This document shows, piece by piece, positions 9,460 through 16,309 of a DNA stretch of 44,693 nt (position 1 is its first letter; each line of letters starts with the position of its first letter). The notes below the pieces were generated by a model. It saw nothing but the letters and a program-made list of their open reading frames with translations, made no database searches and was not told the DNA's origin. The stretch is from contig JAAYAR010000124.1 of NCBI GenBank assembly GCA_012719235.1, forward strand, positions 1 through 44,693, read 5' to 3'. The translations under genes and the position numbers were made by a program. This DNA comes from Clostridiales bacterium (GTDB lineage: Bacteria; Bacillota; Clostridia; Oscillospirales; Oscillospiraceae).

Positions 9460-10538
9460 ATTTCACCGCCCCCTCCCGTCCAGCGGAGCCCCAGCCTTAA
9501 AAATTCCCTGAACCCGGCTGCGGATACCTCGTGAAGTTCGCATCTCCCTATGTCGCGGGCGACAACGACTGTTATGCCGTCCGGTCCGCGCTTTTTATCG
9601 CCCATCGCGGCTTCAAACAACTCTTCTTCACCATAGACCGTGCTTGCGGGCAGGCCGCAGCCCCTGAGAGCCGCGAGCAGACCATCGAGGCAATCCCGAC
9701 CGCACAGCCCCTTCATAAAGCAGGCAGCCGTGATGAGCGCCATGCCCGCCGCCACGGCGCTCCCGTGGGGAACTCCGTATCCGCTGCATTTTTCTATCGC
9801 GTGGCCGAACGTGTGGCCGAAATTGAGCAGCTTCCTCGCTCCCGACTCGCGCTCGTCCGCTCTTACGATATCAGCCTTTATCGCTATGCACCGCGCGATT
9901 ATGCCCTCGATTTTTCCGGAGTCAGGCGAGCGTAGCTCCTCAATCAGCTCACCGTCCCTGATCATAGCGTACTTGATGATCTCTGCGCACCCGTTTGAGT
10001 ACTCCGCGGCGGGGAGGGTCTTAAGCGTCCGTGTGTCGCACAGCACCAAATCCGGCTGATAGAACGTCCCCGCGAGGTTCTTTCCCTCGTCGAGATCTAT
10101 GGCGGTCTTGCCGCCCACGGAGGAGTCGACGGCCGAAAGAAGCGTTGTGGGTATCTGTACAAGCCCGATGCCGCGCATGTAAAGAGAGGCGGCAAGCCCC
10201 GCGAGGTCCCCTGTGACCCCGCCCCCGAGGGCGAAGACCGTGTCGGACCTTGTCAGGCGGCGGCGCGCCATATGGTTCAGCAGCGCCGTAAGCGTCGAGA
10301 CGTTCTTCGAACTCTCCCCCGGGGGAAAAACAAATTCGCAGGTATCGAACCCCGCTCCCCTCAGCGAGGTCCCGAGGCGCGGCAAGTAGAGCCCGCTCAC
10401 CGTGCTGTCACTGACGATGATCGCCTTTCCCGGCTTTCTCACGCGAGCGGCCTCGGGGCCGGCCATGTCAACGAGGCCTTCCCCGACAAGGGCGTCATAT
10501 TCTTTTGAGGGGGTCATGACTCTGATGGTCTTCATCAT
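9456..10538 (-). CDS. aroB: 3-dehydroquinate synthase
   Basis: Second shikimate step: converts DAHP to 3-dehydroquinate using NAD+ and a divalent metal. Seen: GGGVTGDLAGLAASLYMRG, the PTTLLSAVDSSVGGKTAID signature, and metal-ligand regions EIIKYAMI, NFGHTFGHAIE and VPHGSAVAAGM. The ATG at 10538 (a second ATG follows at 10535) is chosen because AAAGGCAGG precedes it and it begins 61 bases after the tyrA stop; an upstream in-frame start at 10682 would run into tyrA and adds a low-complexity tail unlike the family. 360 residues is normal. Confidence 0.96.
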   Translation of the reverse strand: MMKTIRVMTPSKEYDALVGEGLVDMAGPEAARVRKPGKAIIVSDSTVSGLYLPRLGTSLRGAGFDTCEFVFPPGESSKNVSTLTALLNHMARRRLTRSDTVFALGGGVTGDLAGLAASLYMRGIGLVQIPTTLLSAVDSSVGGKTAIDLDEGKNLAGTFYQPDLVLCDTRTLKTLPAAEYSNGCAEIIKYAMIRDGELIEELRSPDSGKIEGIIARCIAIKADIVRADERESGARKLLNFGHTFGHAIEKCSGYGVPHGSAVAAGMALITAACFMKGLCGRDCLDGLLAALRGCGLPASTVYGEEELFEAAMGDKKRGPDGITVVVARDIGRCELHEVSAAGFREFLRLGLRWTGGGGEI

Positions 10539-10599
10539 GTGCCTGCCTTTCACAATATCCGCCCGCGGCGGAGCCGTCGGGGTCGCCTTCTTATATAAC

Positions 10600-11439
10600 T
10601 CACGGTTTTCCGTCGACCTCCTCCTTGCGGGTGCTGCCCTCGTCGAGCAGGCGGCAGAGCTCTGCGGGATCGCTCTTTTCAAGTGCCTCCCTGTACTCGT
10701 GCAGCGACGAGATCACAGTGTCGAGTTCAGACAGAAGATTATCCCGGTTTTCAAGAAACAGCTCCGCCCACATTCCCGGATTCAGCCAGGCCACGCGCGT
10801 CAGGTCCTGATAGGAGCCCGCCGAGAAACCCCTGTGCTCAAGGGCGGTTGGGCTTTTTATATAGGCGTTCGACACAATGTGGGCAAGCTGCGACGTGAAT
10901 GCGATGAGTTTGTCGTGTTTTTCCGCGGTAGTCACGGATATATAGCCGAAACCCGCCGGGAGAATGCTCCTTTTTATGCGCTCGAGAAGGATGATATCGT
11001 CAAACACGCGCGGGACCGCCACAAAACAGGCGCCCCTGAACAGGTCTTCCCTGCTGTTTTTGTATCCCCACCTGTGAAGTCCGGCCATCGGGTGCCCGCC
11101 CGCGAATTCGAATCCGAACCTGGTCGCGAGGGCAAAACCGGTCTGACATATCCTGCGCTTTGTGCCGCAGCAGTCCATGACGAGCGTCCTCTTGTCTATA
11201 AAAGGCGCGTTCTCTTCAAGCCATTCGCAGGCTGCGGCGGGCGTGACGGCGAGCAGGATGCACTCGCACAGGGCTATCGTGCCGGGCGTGAGGGCGCCGT
11301 CTATCACGCCCTGAAGACGTGCGAACTCAAGAATGGTCCCGTCTGTATCCGCGCCGTACACGGTAGTGCCTCCCGAGCACTTGTATGCCTTTGCCAGAGA
11401 GCCTCCTATCAGACCGAGGCCGACAATGCCCACCTTCAT
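10600..11439 (-). CDS. tyrA: Prephenate dehydrogenase
   Basis: Oxidative decarboxylation of prephenate to 4-hydroxyphenylpyruvate for tyrosine. 279 residues. N-terminal Rossmann motif GLGLIGGS (residues 7-14), a GGHPMAG segment containing the conserved active-site His, and a helical C-terminal domain with the HRGFSAGSYQDLTR region. There is no ACT or chorismate mutase domain, so it is the short monofunctional form. The start overlaps the aroF stop by 4 bases, suggesting coupled translation. Whether the substrate is prephenate or arogenate cannot be settled by eye. Confidence 0.94.
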   Translation of the reverse strand: MKVGIVGLGLIGGSLAKAYKCSGGTTVYGADTDGTILEFARLQGVIDGALTPGTIALCECILLAVTPAAACEWLEENAPFIDKRTLVMDCCGTKRRICQTGFALATRFGFEFAGGHPMAGLHRWGYKNSREDLFRGACFVAVPRVFDDIILLERIKRSILPAGFGYISVTTAEKHDKLIAFTSQLAHIVSNAYIKSPTALEHRGFSAGSYQDLTRVAWLNPGMWAELFLENRDNLLSELDTVISSLHEYREALEKSDPAELCRLLDEGSTRKEEVDGKP

Positions 11440-12440
11440 AGCCCCATCGCCTCTCGCACTTTGCGGACCTTTGCTGCGATCACACCGAACTGTTCCGGTG
11501 TCACGGACTGTGCCCCGTCGCTCAGGGCGCGCGGCGGGTCGTTATGGACCTCGATCATCAGGCCGTCCGCTCCCGCCGCGGCAGCCGCGGCCGCCATGCT
11601 CTCCACAAAACGGGATATCCCCGTGGCATGGCTCGGGTCGACAACAACGGGCAGATGAGTGAGCTCGTGGAGCGCCGGAACAGCCGACAGATCGAGCGTA
11701 TTGCGCGTATGGTTCTCAAATGTCCTTATTCCCCGCTCACACAGGATCACGTTCTCGTTTCCTTCCGCCATGATATACTCGGCGCTCATAAGCAGCTCCT
11801 TGAGCGTGTTCGCAAGCCCTCTCTTGAGAAGTACCGGCTTGTTGGTCCTGCCGACCGCTTTGAGCAGGTCGAAGTTCTGCATATTGCGCGCGCCGATCTG
11901 GACGATATCCACATCCATGAACAGCTCAAGATGGTTGAGATTCATGATCTCGGAGATGATGGGGAGGCCCGTGTGCTTCTTCGCTTCAAGCAGAAGCTCT
12001 ATCCCCTCGGCATGCAGCCCCTGAAAATCGTACGGGGACGTGCGCGGCTTGAACGCCCCTCCGCGCAGTATCGAAGCTCCCGACGCCCTGACGCTCTCCG
12101 CGATGCCGAGGATCTGGTCTCTCGTCTCCACGGAGCACGGTCCGGCGATTATCTGGAAGTTGCCTCCGCCTATCTTCACTCCCCCGACGTCGACCACAGT
12201 CGCCTCCTCGTGGAACTTCCTGTTGGCTTTTTTATACGGCTCGGTGATGCGCTTGACCGATTCTATGATGGACAGGCTCTCAAGAAGACCCACGTCCACT
12301 TTGCTCGTGTCGCCTATGAGCCCGATGATGGTGTGGTACTCCCCCACGGAGACGTATGTGCTCAGCCCCATGCTTTCAAACCACTTGATCAGGCTCTCCC
12401 TCTGCTCGGAATTTGTACCGGCCTTGAGTACCGCTATCAT
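11436..12440 (-). CDS. aroF: 3-deoxy-7-phosphoheptulonate (DAHP) synthase, type I beta
   Basis: First committed shikimate step: condenses PEP and erythrose 4-phosphate. 334 residues: an N-terminal ferredoxin-like regulatory domain (about 1-70) and a TIM barrel with GPCSVETRDQ, RGGAFKPRTSPYDFQG, QIGARNMQNF, LLKRG, CERGIRTFE and the metal-binding DPSHATG. This N-terminal domain is the one that confers Tyr/Phe feedback in the Thermotoga-type enzymes. The ATG at 12440 has GGGAGG 7 bases upstream; an in-frame start at 12539 lies in the attenuator and is rejected. First structural gene of the operon, directly behind the leader-peptide attenuator. Confidence 0.96.
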   Translation of the reverse strand: MIAVLKAGTNSEQRESLIKWFESMGLSTYVSVGEYHTIIGLIGDTSKVDVGLLESLSIIESVKRITEPYKKANRKFHEEATVVDVGGVKIGGGNFQIIAGPCSVETRDQILGIAESVRASGASILRGGAFKPRTSPYDFQGLHAEGIELLLEAKKHTGLPIISEIMNLNHLELFMDVDIVQIGARNMQNFDLLKAVGRTNKPVLLKRGLANTLKELLMSAEYIMAEGNENVILCERGIRTFENHTRNTLDLSAVPALHELTHLPVVVDPSHATGISRFVESMAAAAAAAGADGLMIEVHNDPPRALSDGAQSVTPEQFGVIAAKVRKVREAMGL

Positions 12441-12454
12441 AATATGACCTCCCG

Positions 12455-12494
12455 AAACAACAATAAGGGCTGTGCAGTGATTCTGCACAGCCCT
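12455..12494 (-). terminator. Attenuator terminator (3:4 hairpin) of aro operon
   Basis: A perfect 12-bp stem (12466-12477 with 12483-12494) with a 5-base loop. On the minus strand it is followed by TATTGTTGTTT (12465-12455). It lies in the leader between the leader-peptide stop and aroF, so transcription would end here unless the structure is prevented. Confidence 0.9.
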
Positions 12495-12572
12495 CTCGAT
12501 CGTCTTTTTGCTATATGAGCAACTGACTCCCGGCAGCACGAATCACTTCTTCGGAACGGTTTCCAAAGAAGT
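12476..12572 (-). promoter_or_regulatory. Pause and antiterminator hairpins of the aro attenuator
   Basis: Two further pairings involve the same RNA. 1:2 hairpin: 12572-12561 pairs with 12556-12545 (12-bp stem including one G-U, 4-base loop); its 5' arm covers the Tyr-Phe-Phe codons. 2:3 antiterminator: 12547-12540 (AGTGATTC) pairs perfectly with 12483-12476 (GAATCACT), which is the loop and part of the stem of the terminator, and is extended by TGC:GCA and GCC:GGC. The two are mutually exclusive, and 2:3 excludes the terminator. A ribosome stalled on the aromatic codons would mask arm 1, free arm 2, and let transcription continue. Confidence 0.85.
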
Positions 12573-12609
12573 AATTAAAGTAATAAACGGCCGCCGTGTT
12601 TATCGTCAT
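12511..12609 (-). CDS. Aromatic leader peptide (Tyr/Phe attenuation)
   Basis: A 32-codon ORF in the aro leader. ATG at 12609, preceded by GACGGAG 4 bases upstream; stop TAG at 12513-12511, just before the terminator hairpin. Residues 9-15 read YYFNYFF, six aromatic residues in seven, sitting exactly at the 5' arm of the first hairpin. This is the expected design for sensing charged tRNA-Tyr and tRNA-Phe by ribosome stalling. It is too short for routine gene calling. The peptide itself probably has no function after synthesis. The same logic is known for phe and trp leaders of enterobacteria; finding it in a T-box-using Clostridia-type genome is unexpected. Confidence 0.9.
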   Translation of the reverse strand: MTINTAAVYYFNYFFGNRSEEVIRAAGSQLLI

Positions 12610-12646
12610 GATGCTCCGTCCCCGTTGAAAAAATCAGGTTTATAAT

Positions 12647-12675
12647 AATATACGCGCCGCTTACCTCCTTGTCAA
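12647..12675 (-). promoter_or_regulatory. Sigma-A promoter of the aro operon
   Basis: On the minus strand a consensus TTGACA (12675-12670), 17-base spacer and TATATT (12652-12647). Predicted start near 12640, about 30 bases before the leader peptide and 200 bases before aroF. Confidence 0.85.
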
Positions 12676-12834
12676 CACCGCAAGCGGGATTTTTTCGGGG
12701 ATCGGCCTCATTCCGGCCATTTGTTTTCGCTGTTTCAACCTCTTCCTCCTTCGTCCGCGCCGCCCGCGCGGTAAGAAGCGCCTGTCCGGGCCGGTGACAA
12801 ACCCGCTCCCGGGATAGCCACGTGCCCCCCCGGT

Positions 12835-12847
12835 GTGATATAATCAC
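12835..12847 (+). promoter_or_regulatory. -10 element and inverted repeat upstream of larA
   Basis: TATAAT at 12839-12844 sits inside the inverted repeat GTGAT-ATA-ATCAC, 35 bases before the larA start. No good -35 is visible at 16-18 bases. The repeat resembles a Crp/Fnr half-site pair with a 5-base in place of 6-base spacer, so an activator or repressor site is possible. Confidence 0.45.
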
Positions 12848-12881
12848 CTTATCATGAAATATCCGCTGAAGAGGAAGAAAT

Positions 12882-14168
12882 ATGGCGACAGTAAACGTCC
12901 CCTACAACAAATCGCACCTTGAATTCCATATCGACGACAACAGATTGCGTGCCGTTATAGAGGAGCGCTCGCGCGGTTATGACCCGGGAAAGACCGGAGA
13001 AGAACTCGTGCGCGAGGCCCTTGAGGCGCCGACAGGCACAAAGAAGCTCCGCGAGCTTGCAGCCGGGGCCCGGCACATCACTGTGATTACGTCAGACCAC
13101 ACGAGGGCGGTCCCAAGCAGGATAACGCTGCCGATGCTCCTTGAGGAGATACGGAGCGGGAACCCCGGCGCCGACATAACGATCCTGATAGCCACGGGCC
13201 TGCACCGCCCGACGACAGACGAGGAACTGCGGCTCATGTTCGGCGACGAAGTCGTCGACAATGAAAAAATAGTGATAAACAGGGCCTTTGAACCCGGGGA
13301 TTTTGTCTTTCTGGGCAAGCTGCCCTCCGGAGCCGACCTCGCCGTTAACCGTTATGCCGTCGACTGCGACCTCCTTGTGGCCGAGGGCCTCATCGAGCCG
13401 CACTTTTTCGCGGGCTTCTCCGGCGGGAGCAAGAGCATCCTCCCGGGTATATGCTCGGCCGAGACCGTGAACGAAAACCACAGCTACAGGGCTCTTTCAA
13501 ACCCGCGCGCATCGACGGGCGTCATAGAGAAAAATCCTGTCCGCGAAGACATCGAGGCGGCGGGACGGATGGCGGGCCTCGCGTTCATCCTGAACGTCGT
13601 CCTGAGCGGCGACAGGAGGATCATTGGCGCGTTCGCCGGGCACAGGGAGAAGGCGCACCTTGAGGGCGTGAAATTTCTCAGGTCGCTCTCGGAGTGCGGC
13701 ACCGTCGAGGGCGATATCATCGTGACCTCAAACGGCGGTTTCCCCCTAGACCAGAACCTCTACCAGAGCGCGAAAGGCGCTTCCACCGCAGAGACATGCG
13801 CTGCCGATGGCGCCGTGATAATACTCTGCGCCTCCTGCTGCGACGGCATAGGCGGAGAGAACTTTGCCGAGCTGATGGCCTCGGGCTCCGCTGACGAGAT
13901 AGACGCGCTCCTGCGCGCCGTCCCGCCCAAAAACACCCGGTCCGAGTCGTGGAACGCCCAGATATTCAGCAGGATACTCAAAAAGCACCGCTTAATACTC
14001 GTTTCGGACCTCGACCCCGTCGAGGTGAGGAAATTCAACATGATTCCCGCTTCGACTCCCGACGAGGCGCTCGGGACAGCGTACTCGCTCAAAGGGGAGA
14101 ACACCCGCGTCGTCGTGATTCCCGACGGAGTCGCGGCGCTCGTAACGAAAGAGAGGCACTCTCAATGA
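12882..14168 (+). CDS. larA: LarA-family nickel-dependent hydroxyacid racemase/epimerase
   Basis: Homologue of lactate racemase LarA, whose family uses a nickel pincer nucleotide (NPN) to racemise or epimerise 2-hydroxy acids. 428 residues. The residues known from Lactobacillus LarA occur at the same numbers: SDHTRAVP (Asp72, Arg75), GLHRP (His108), EPHFFAGFSGGSKS (His174 and Lys184, the NPN attachment lysine) and His200. So the active site looks intact. The start has AGAGGAAG just upstream. It overlaps the next gene by ATGA and is followed by a two-part UxaA/SuyAB-type lyase, which suggests the substrate is a sugar acid or sulfolactate-like hydroxyacid instead of lactate. No larB, larC or larE is in the window. 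Annotating it as lactate racemase would be unsafe. Confidence 0.88.
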   Translation: MATVNVPYNKSHLEFHIDDNRLRAVIEERSRGYDPGKTGEELVREALEAPTGTKKLRELAAGARHITVITSDHTRAVPSRITLPMLLEEIRSGNPGADITILIATGLHRPTTDEELRLMFGDEVVDNEKIVINRAFEPGDFVFLGKLPSGADLAVNRYAVDCDLLVAEGLIEPHFFAGFSGGSKSILPGICSAETVNENHSYRALSNPRASTGVIEKNPVREDIEAAGRMAGLAFILNVVLSGDRRIIGAFAGHREKAHLEGVKFLRSLSECGTVEGDIIVTSNGGFPLDQNLYQSAKGASTAETCAADGAVIILCASCCDGIGGENFAELMASGSADEIDALLRAVPPKNTRSESWNAQIFSRILKKHRLILVSDLDPVEVRKFNMIPASTPDEALGTAYSLKGENTRVVVIPDGVAALVTKERHSQ

Positions 14169-14467
14169 ATCTTGCGCTAAAGGTAAACGATAAGGACAAC
14201 GTTGCCGTCACATTCTCAGACGGCATCAAAGACGGCGCGGAGGTAGTGATACGCGACAAGGAGGGAAACGAGGAGACCGTCACCGTGCTGGGCGACGTGC
14301 CCTACGGGCACAAGATAGCCGCCGCCGACATCCCCGCGGGCGCCGATATAATAAAATACGGCGAGACTATCGGGGCCGCGACGCGGGATATAAAAAAGGG
14401 CGAATACACGCACGTGCACAACCTCGAAAGCAAGCGGGCACGGGGCGACAAGGAGGCGGGCAGATGA
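14165..14467 (+). CDS. SAF-domain small subunit, UxaA-N/SuyA type
   Basis: 100-residue SAF domain protein matching the N-terminal domain of altronate/galactarate dehydratases, or the free-standing small subunit SuyA of (R)-sulfolactate sulfo-lyase. Seen: a beta-rich fold, VPYGHKIAAADIPAGADIIKYGE-like core (about residues 42-66, including the GHKIA motif) and GAATRDIKKGEYTHVHN. It overlaps larA upstream and the large subunit downstream by 4 bases each, so the three are translated together. It is expected to form a complex with the next gene product. The substrate is open. Confidence 0.88.
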   Translation: MNLALKVNDKDNVAVTFSDGIKDGAEVVIRDKEGNEETVTVLGDVPYGHKIAAADIPAGADIIKYGETIGAATRDIKKGEYTHVHNLESKRARGDKEAGR

Positions 14468-15627
14468 ATTTCATGGGATACGAGAGGCCCGACGGCCGCG
14501 CGGGCAGCCGCAACCACGTTGCGGTGATACCGGGCGTCGTGTGCGCAAACGACGTGGCGCAGGAGATATGCCGACGCGTCGACAACTGCAGGGGCTACTT
14601 CCACCATCAGGGTTGCTGCCAGCTGCCGCCCGATCTCGACAGGGTCACGCAGTGCCTTACGGGACTTGCCCTCTCGGGCAACGTCGGGGCCGCGCTGATC
14701 GTGAGCCTCGGCTGCGAGGGGACGGATTGTCAGAAGATATACGACGCGGTTGTCGCCTCGGGTAAGCCCGCGGAGATCATCCGCATTCAGGAGCTCGGGG
14801 GCATGGCTAACTCGATCTCGGAGGGCATCAAGGCAGCCCAGAGGCTCTCGAGCGCAATATCCCCGCAGCAGCGCGTGCCGATAGATATATCGCGGTTGAC
14901 ACTCTCTATAAAATGCGGCGCATCCGACGCCACGAGCGGCCTCGCTTCAAACTGCGTTATCGGCTGCGTCGCGGACAGGCTCGTCGACCTCGGGGCGACA
15001 GTCGTGTTCGGCGAGACGACGGAGTTCATCGGAGCCGAGCATATCCTTGCGCGCAGGGCCGCAACGCCGGAGGCGGGGCGGGAGATACTGCGCATCGTCG
15101 GGGAGATGGAAAACCGCGCCAAGTCTCTGGGCTGCGACATGAGGAAAGGCCAGCCTACGCCGGGCAACATCGCGGGCGGCCTGTCATCGATCGAGGAGAA
15201 GTCGCTCGGGGCGATAATGAAATCCGGTTCCCGCCCTATCGAGGGCGTGCTGCGGTATGAGGAAATGGTCACGGTGCAGAAAGGCCTGTGGATAAAAGAC
15301 AGCCCCGGCCGCGAGCCCGAGATCCTGACCGGCATGGCGGTCACCGGAGCCCAGGCCATGCTGTTTTCCACAGGGCGGGGAGCTCCGCAGGGCTTTCCGA
15401 CCATGCCGGTGATCAAGATATGCGGCAACCCCATCACGTACGAACACATGATAAACGATATGGACCTGAACGCCGGGCGCATAATAACCGGCGAGGCCTC
15501 TATCGACGAGGTCGGCGAGGAGGCCTTTGATCTTCTGCTTGAAGTGCTCAGCGGCCGCACAACGAAAAACGAGGCTGTCGGCTACTTCGGCAGCATCGAT
15601 ATATGCCCCATCGGCCCCGTCATCTGA
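14464..15627 (+). CDS. UxaA/GarD-C or SuyB type hydro-lyase/sulfo-lyase large subunit
   Basis: 387 residues, belonging to the altronate dehydratase/galactarate dehydratase C-terminal family, which contains iron-dependent enzymes that eliminate water from sugar acids, and SuyB, which eliminates sulfite from (R)-sulfolactate. Seen: RPDGRAGSRNHVAVIPGVVC at the start, HHQGCCQ, SLGCEGTDCQ, KCGASDATSG, GETTEFIGAE, and the conserved Cys and His residues. The split small/large arrangement and size match SuyA/SuyB, but split UxaA-like pairs of other function exist. Fused UxaA is near 500 residues, so here the domains are separate genes, not a frameshifted one: each has its own start overlapping the previous stop. 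Confidence 0.85.
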   Translation: MNFMGYERPDGRAGSRNHVAVIPGVVCANDVAQEICRRVDNCRGYFHHQGCCQLPPDLDRVTQCLTGLALSGNVGAALIVSLGCEGTDCQKIYDAVVASGKPAEIIRIQELGGMANSISEGIKAAQRLSSAISPQQRVPIDISRLTLSIKCGASDATSGLASNCVIGCVADRLVDLGATVVFGETTEFIGAEHILARRAATPEAGREILRIVGEMENRAKSLGCDMRKGQPTPGNIAGGLSSIEEKSLGAIMKSGSRPIEGVLRYEEMVTVQKGLWIKDSPGREPEILTGMAVTGAQAMLFSTGRGAPQGFPTMPVIKICGNPITYEHMINDMDLNAGRIITGEASIDEVGEEAFDLLLEVLSGRTTKNEAVGYFGSIDICPIGPVI

Positions 15628-15681
15628 CCCCGGGCGCACTGCCCGTAAAAACTTACAATCAATTTTCGGGAGGTAATGATA

Positions 15682-16209
15682 ATGGAATCAACGATCAAGG
15701 ATCTCAAAGAACGGCGCAGCGTCAAATCCTACAAGAGCGATCCCGTCAAGGAGGAGGATCTGAAGAAGATCCTGGAGGCCGGCATGAACGCCCCGTCGGG
15801 GCGCGGTCTGCAGTCAGCCAAAATAGTCGTTATCCGCAACAAGGAAGTCCGGGACAAACTGTCCAGACTGAACGCGGCTTCCCTGCCTGCAGCCCACACC
15901 GGCGATCCGTTTTACGGCGCTCCCACGGTACTCGTAGTGCTCGCAGACTCCACCGTGCATACCTGCCTTGAAGACGGCTGCCTCGTAATGGGGAACCTGC
16001 TGAACGCGGCGCACGCTCTCGGTGTCGGCTCCTGTTGGATCCACAGGGCAAAAGAGGAGTTCGAGACCGAAGAGGGCAGAGCCATGCTCAGAGAGTGGGG
16101 GATCGGCGACAACTACGTCGGCATCGGCAACTGCATCCTGGGCTACCCGGAGGGCGAGATACCCTCGGCAAAGCCCAGAAAACCGGATTACGTCGTCTGG
16201 GTGGATTAG
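15682..16209 (+). CDS. Nitroreductase family FMN oxidoreductase
   Basis: 175-residue FMN-dependent NAD(P)H oxidoreductase of the nitroreductase fold; physiological substrate unknown. Seen: RRSVKSYKSDPV near the N-terminus (FMN phosphate-binding Arg-Arg-Ser), MNAPSGRGLQ, and a C-terminal GIGNCILGYPEGE. The ATG at 15682 is chosen because GGGAGG lies 8 bases upstream; the ATG at 15676 would be only 2 bases from it. It follows the lyase by 54 bases in the same direction, so it may be co-transcribed, but a functional link is only a guess. A good terminator follows. Confidence 0.88.
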   Translation: MESTIKDLKERRSVKSYKSDPVKEEDLKKILEAGMNAPSGRGLQSAKIVVIRNKEVRDKLSRLNAASLPAAHTGDPFYGAPTVLVVLADSTVHTCLEDGCLVMGNLLNAAHALGVGSCWIHRAKEEFETEEGRAMLREWGIGDNYVGIGNCILGYPEGEIPSAKPRKPDYVVWVD

Positions 16210-16250
16210 TTGCCGGAACCTCGGGGCCGTATCCCCGCACCGCAGCACGA

Positions 16251-16271
16251 AAGGGGCCAAAAAGGCCCCTT
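16251..16271. terminator. Terminator after the nitroreductase gene
   Basis: AAGGGGCC-AAAAA-GGCCCCTT, a perfect 8-bp stem followed by CATTTTTCC on the plus strand. Convergent scfB ends 39 bases away and may share it. Confidence 0.8.
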
Positions 16272-16309
16272 CATTTTTCCCTCATATTTGTTCTCCGGCG
16301 GTTTTCGCC

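Noticed and set aside
10402..11658. 418-codon plus-strand frame across aroB/tyrA/aroF
   Set aside because: Runs across three genes on the other strand, low-complexity Ala/Arg-rich translation, no start signals.
12882..14168. Direct annotation as lactate racemase
   Set aside because: The LarA family includes several hydroxyacid specificities, and the coupled lyase genes argue against lactate.
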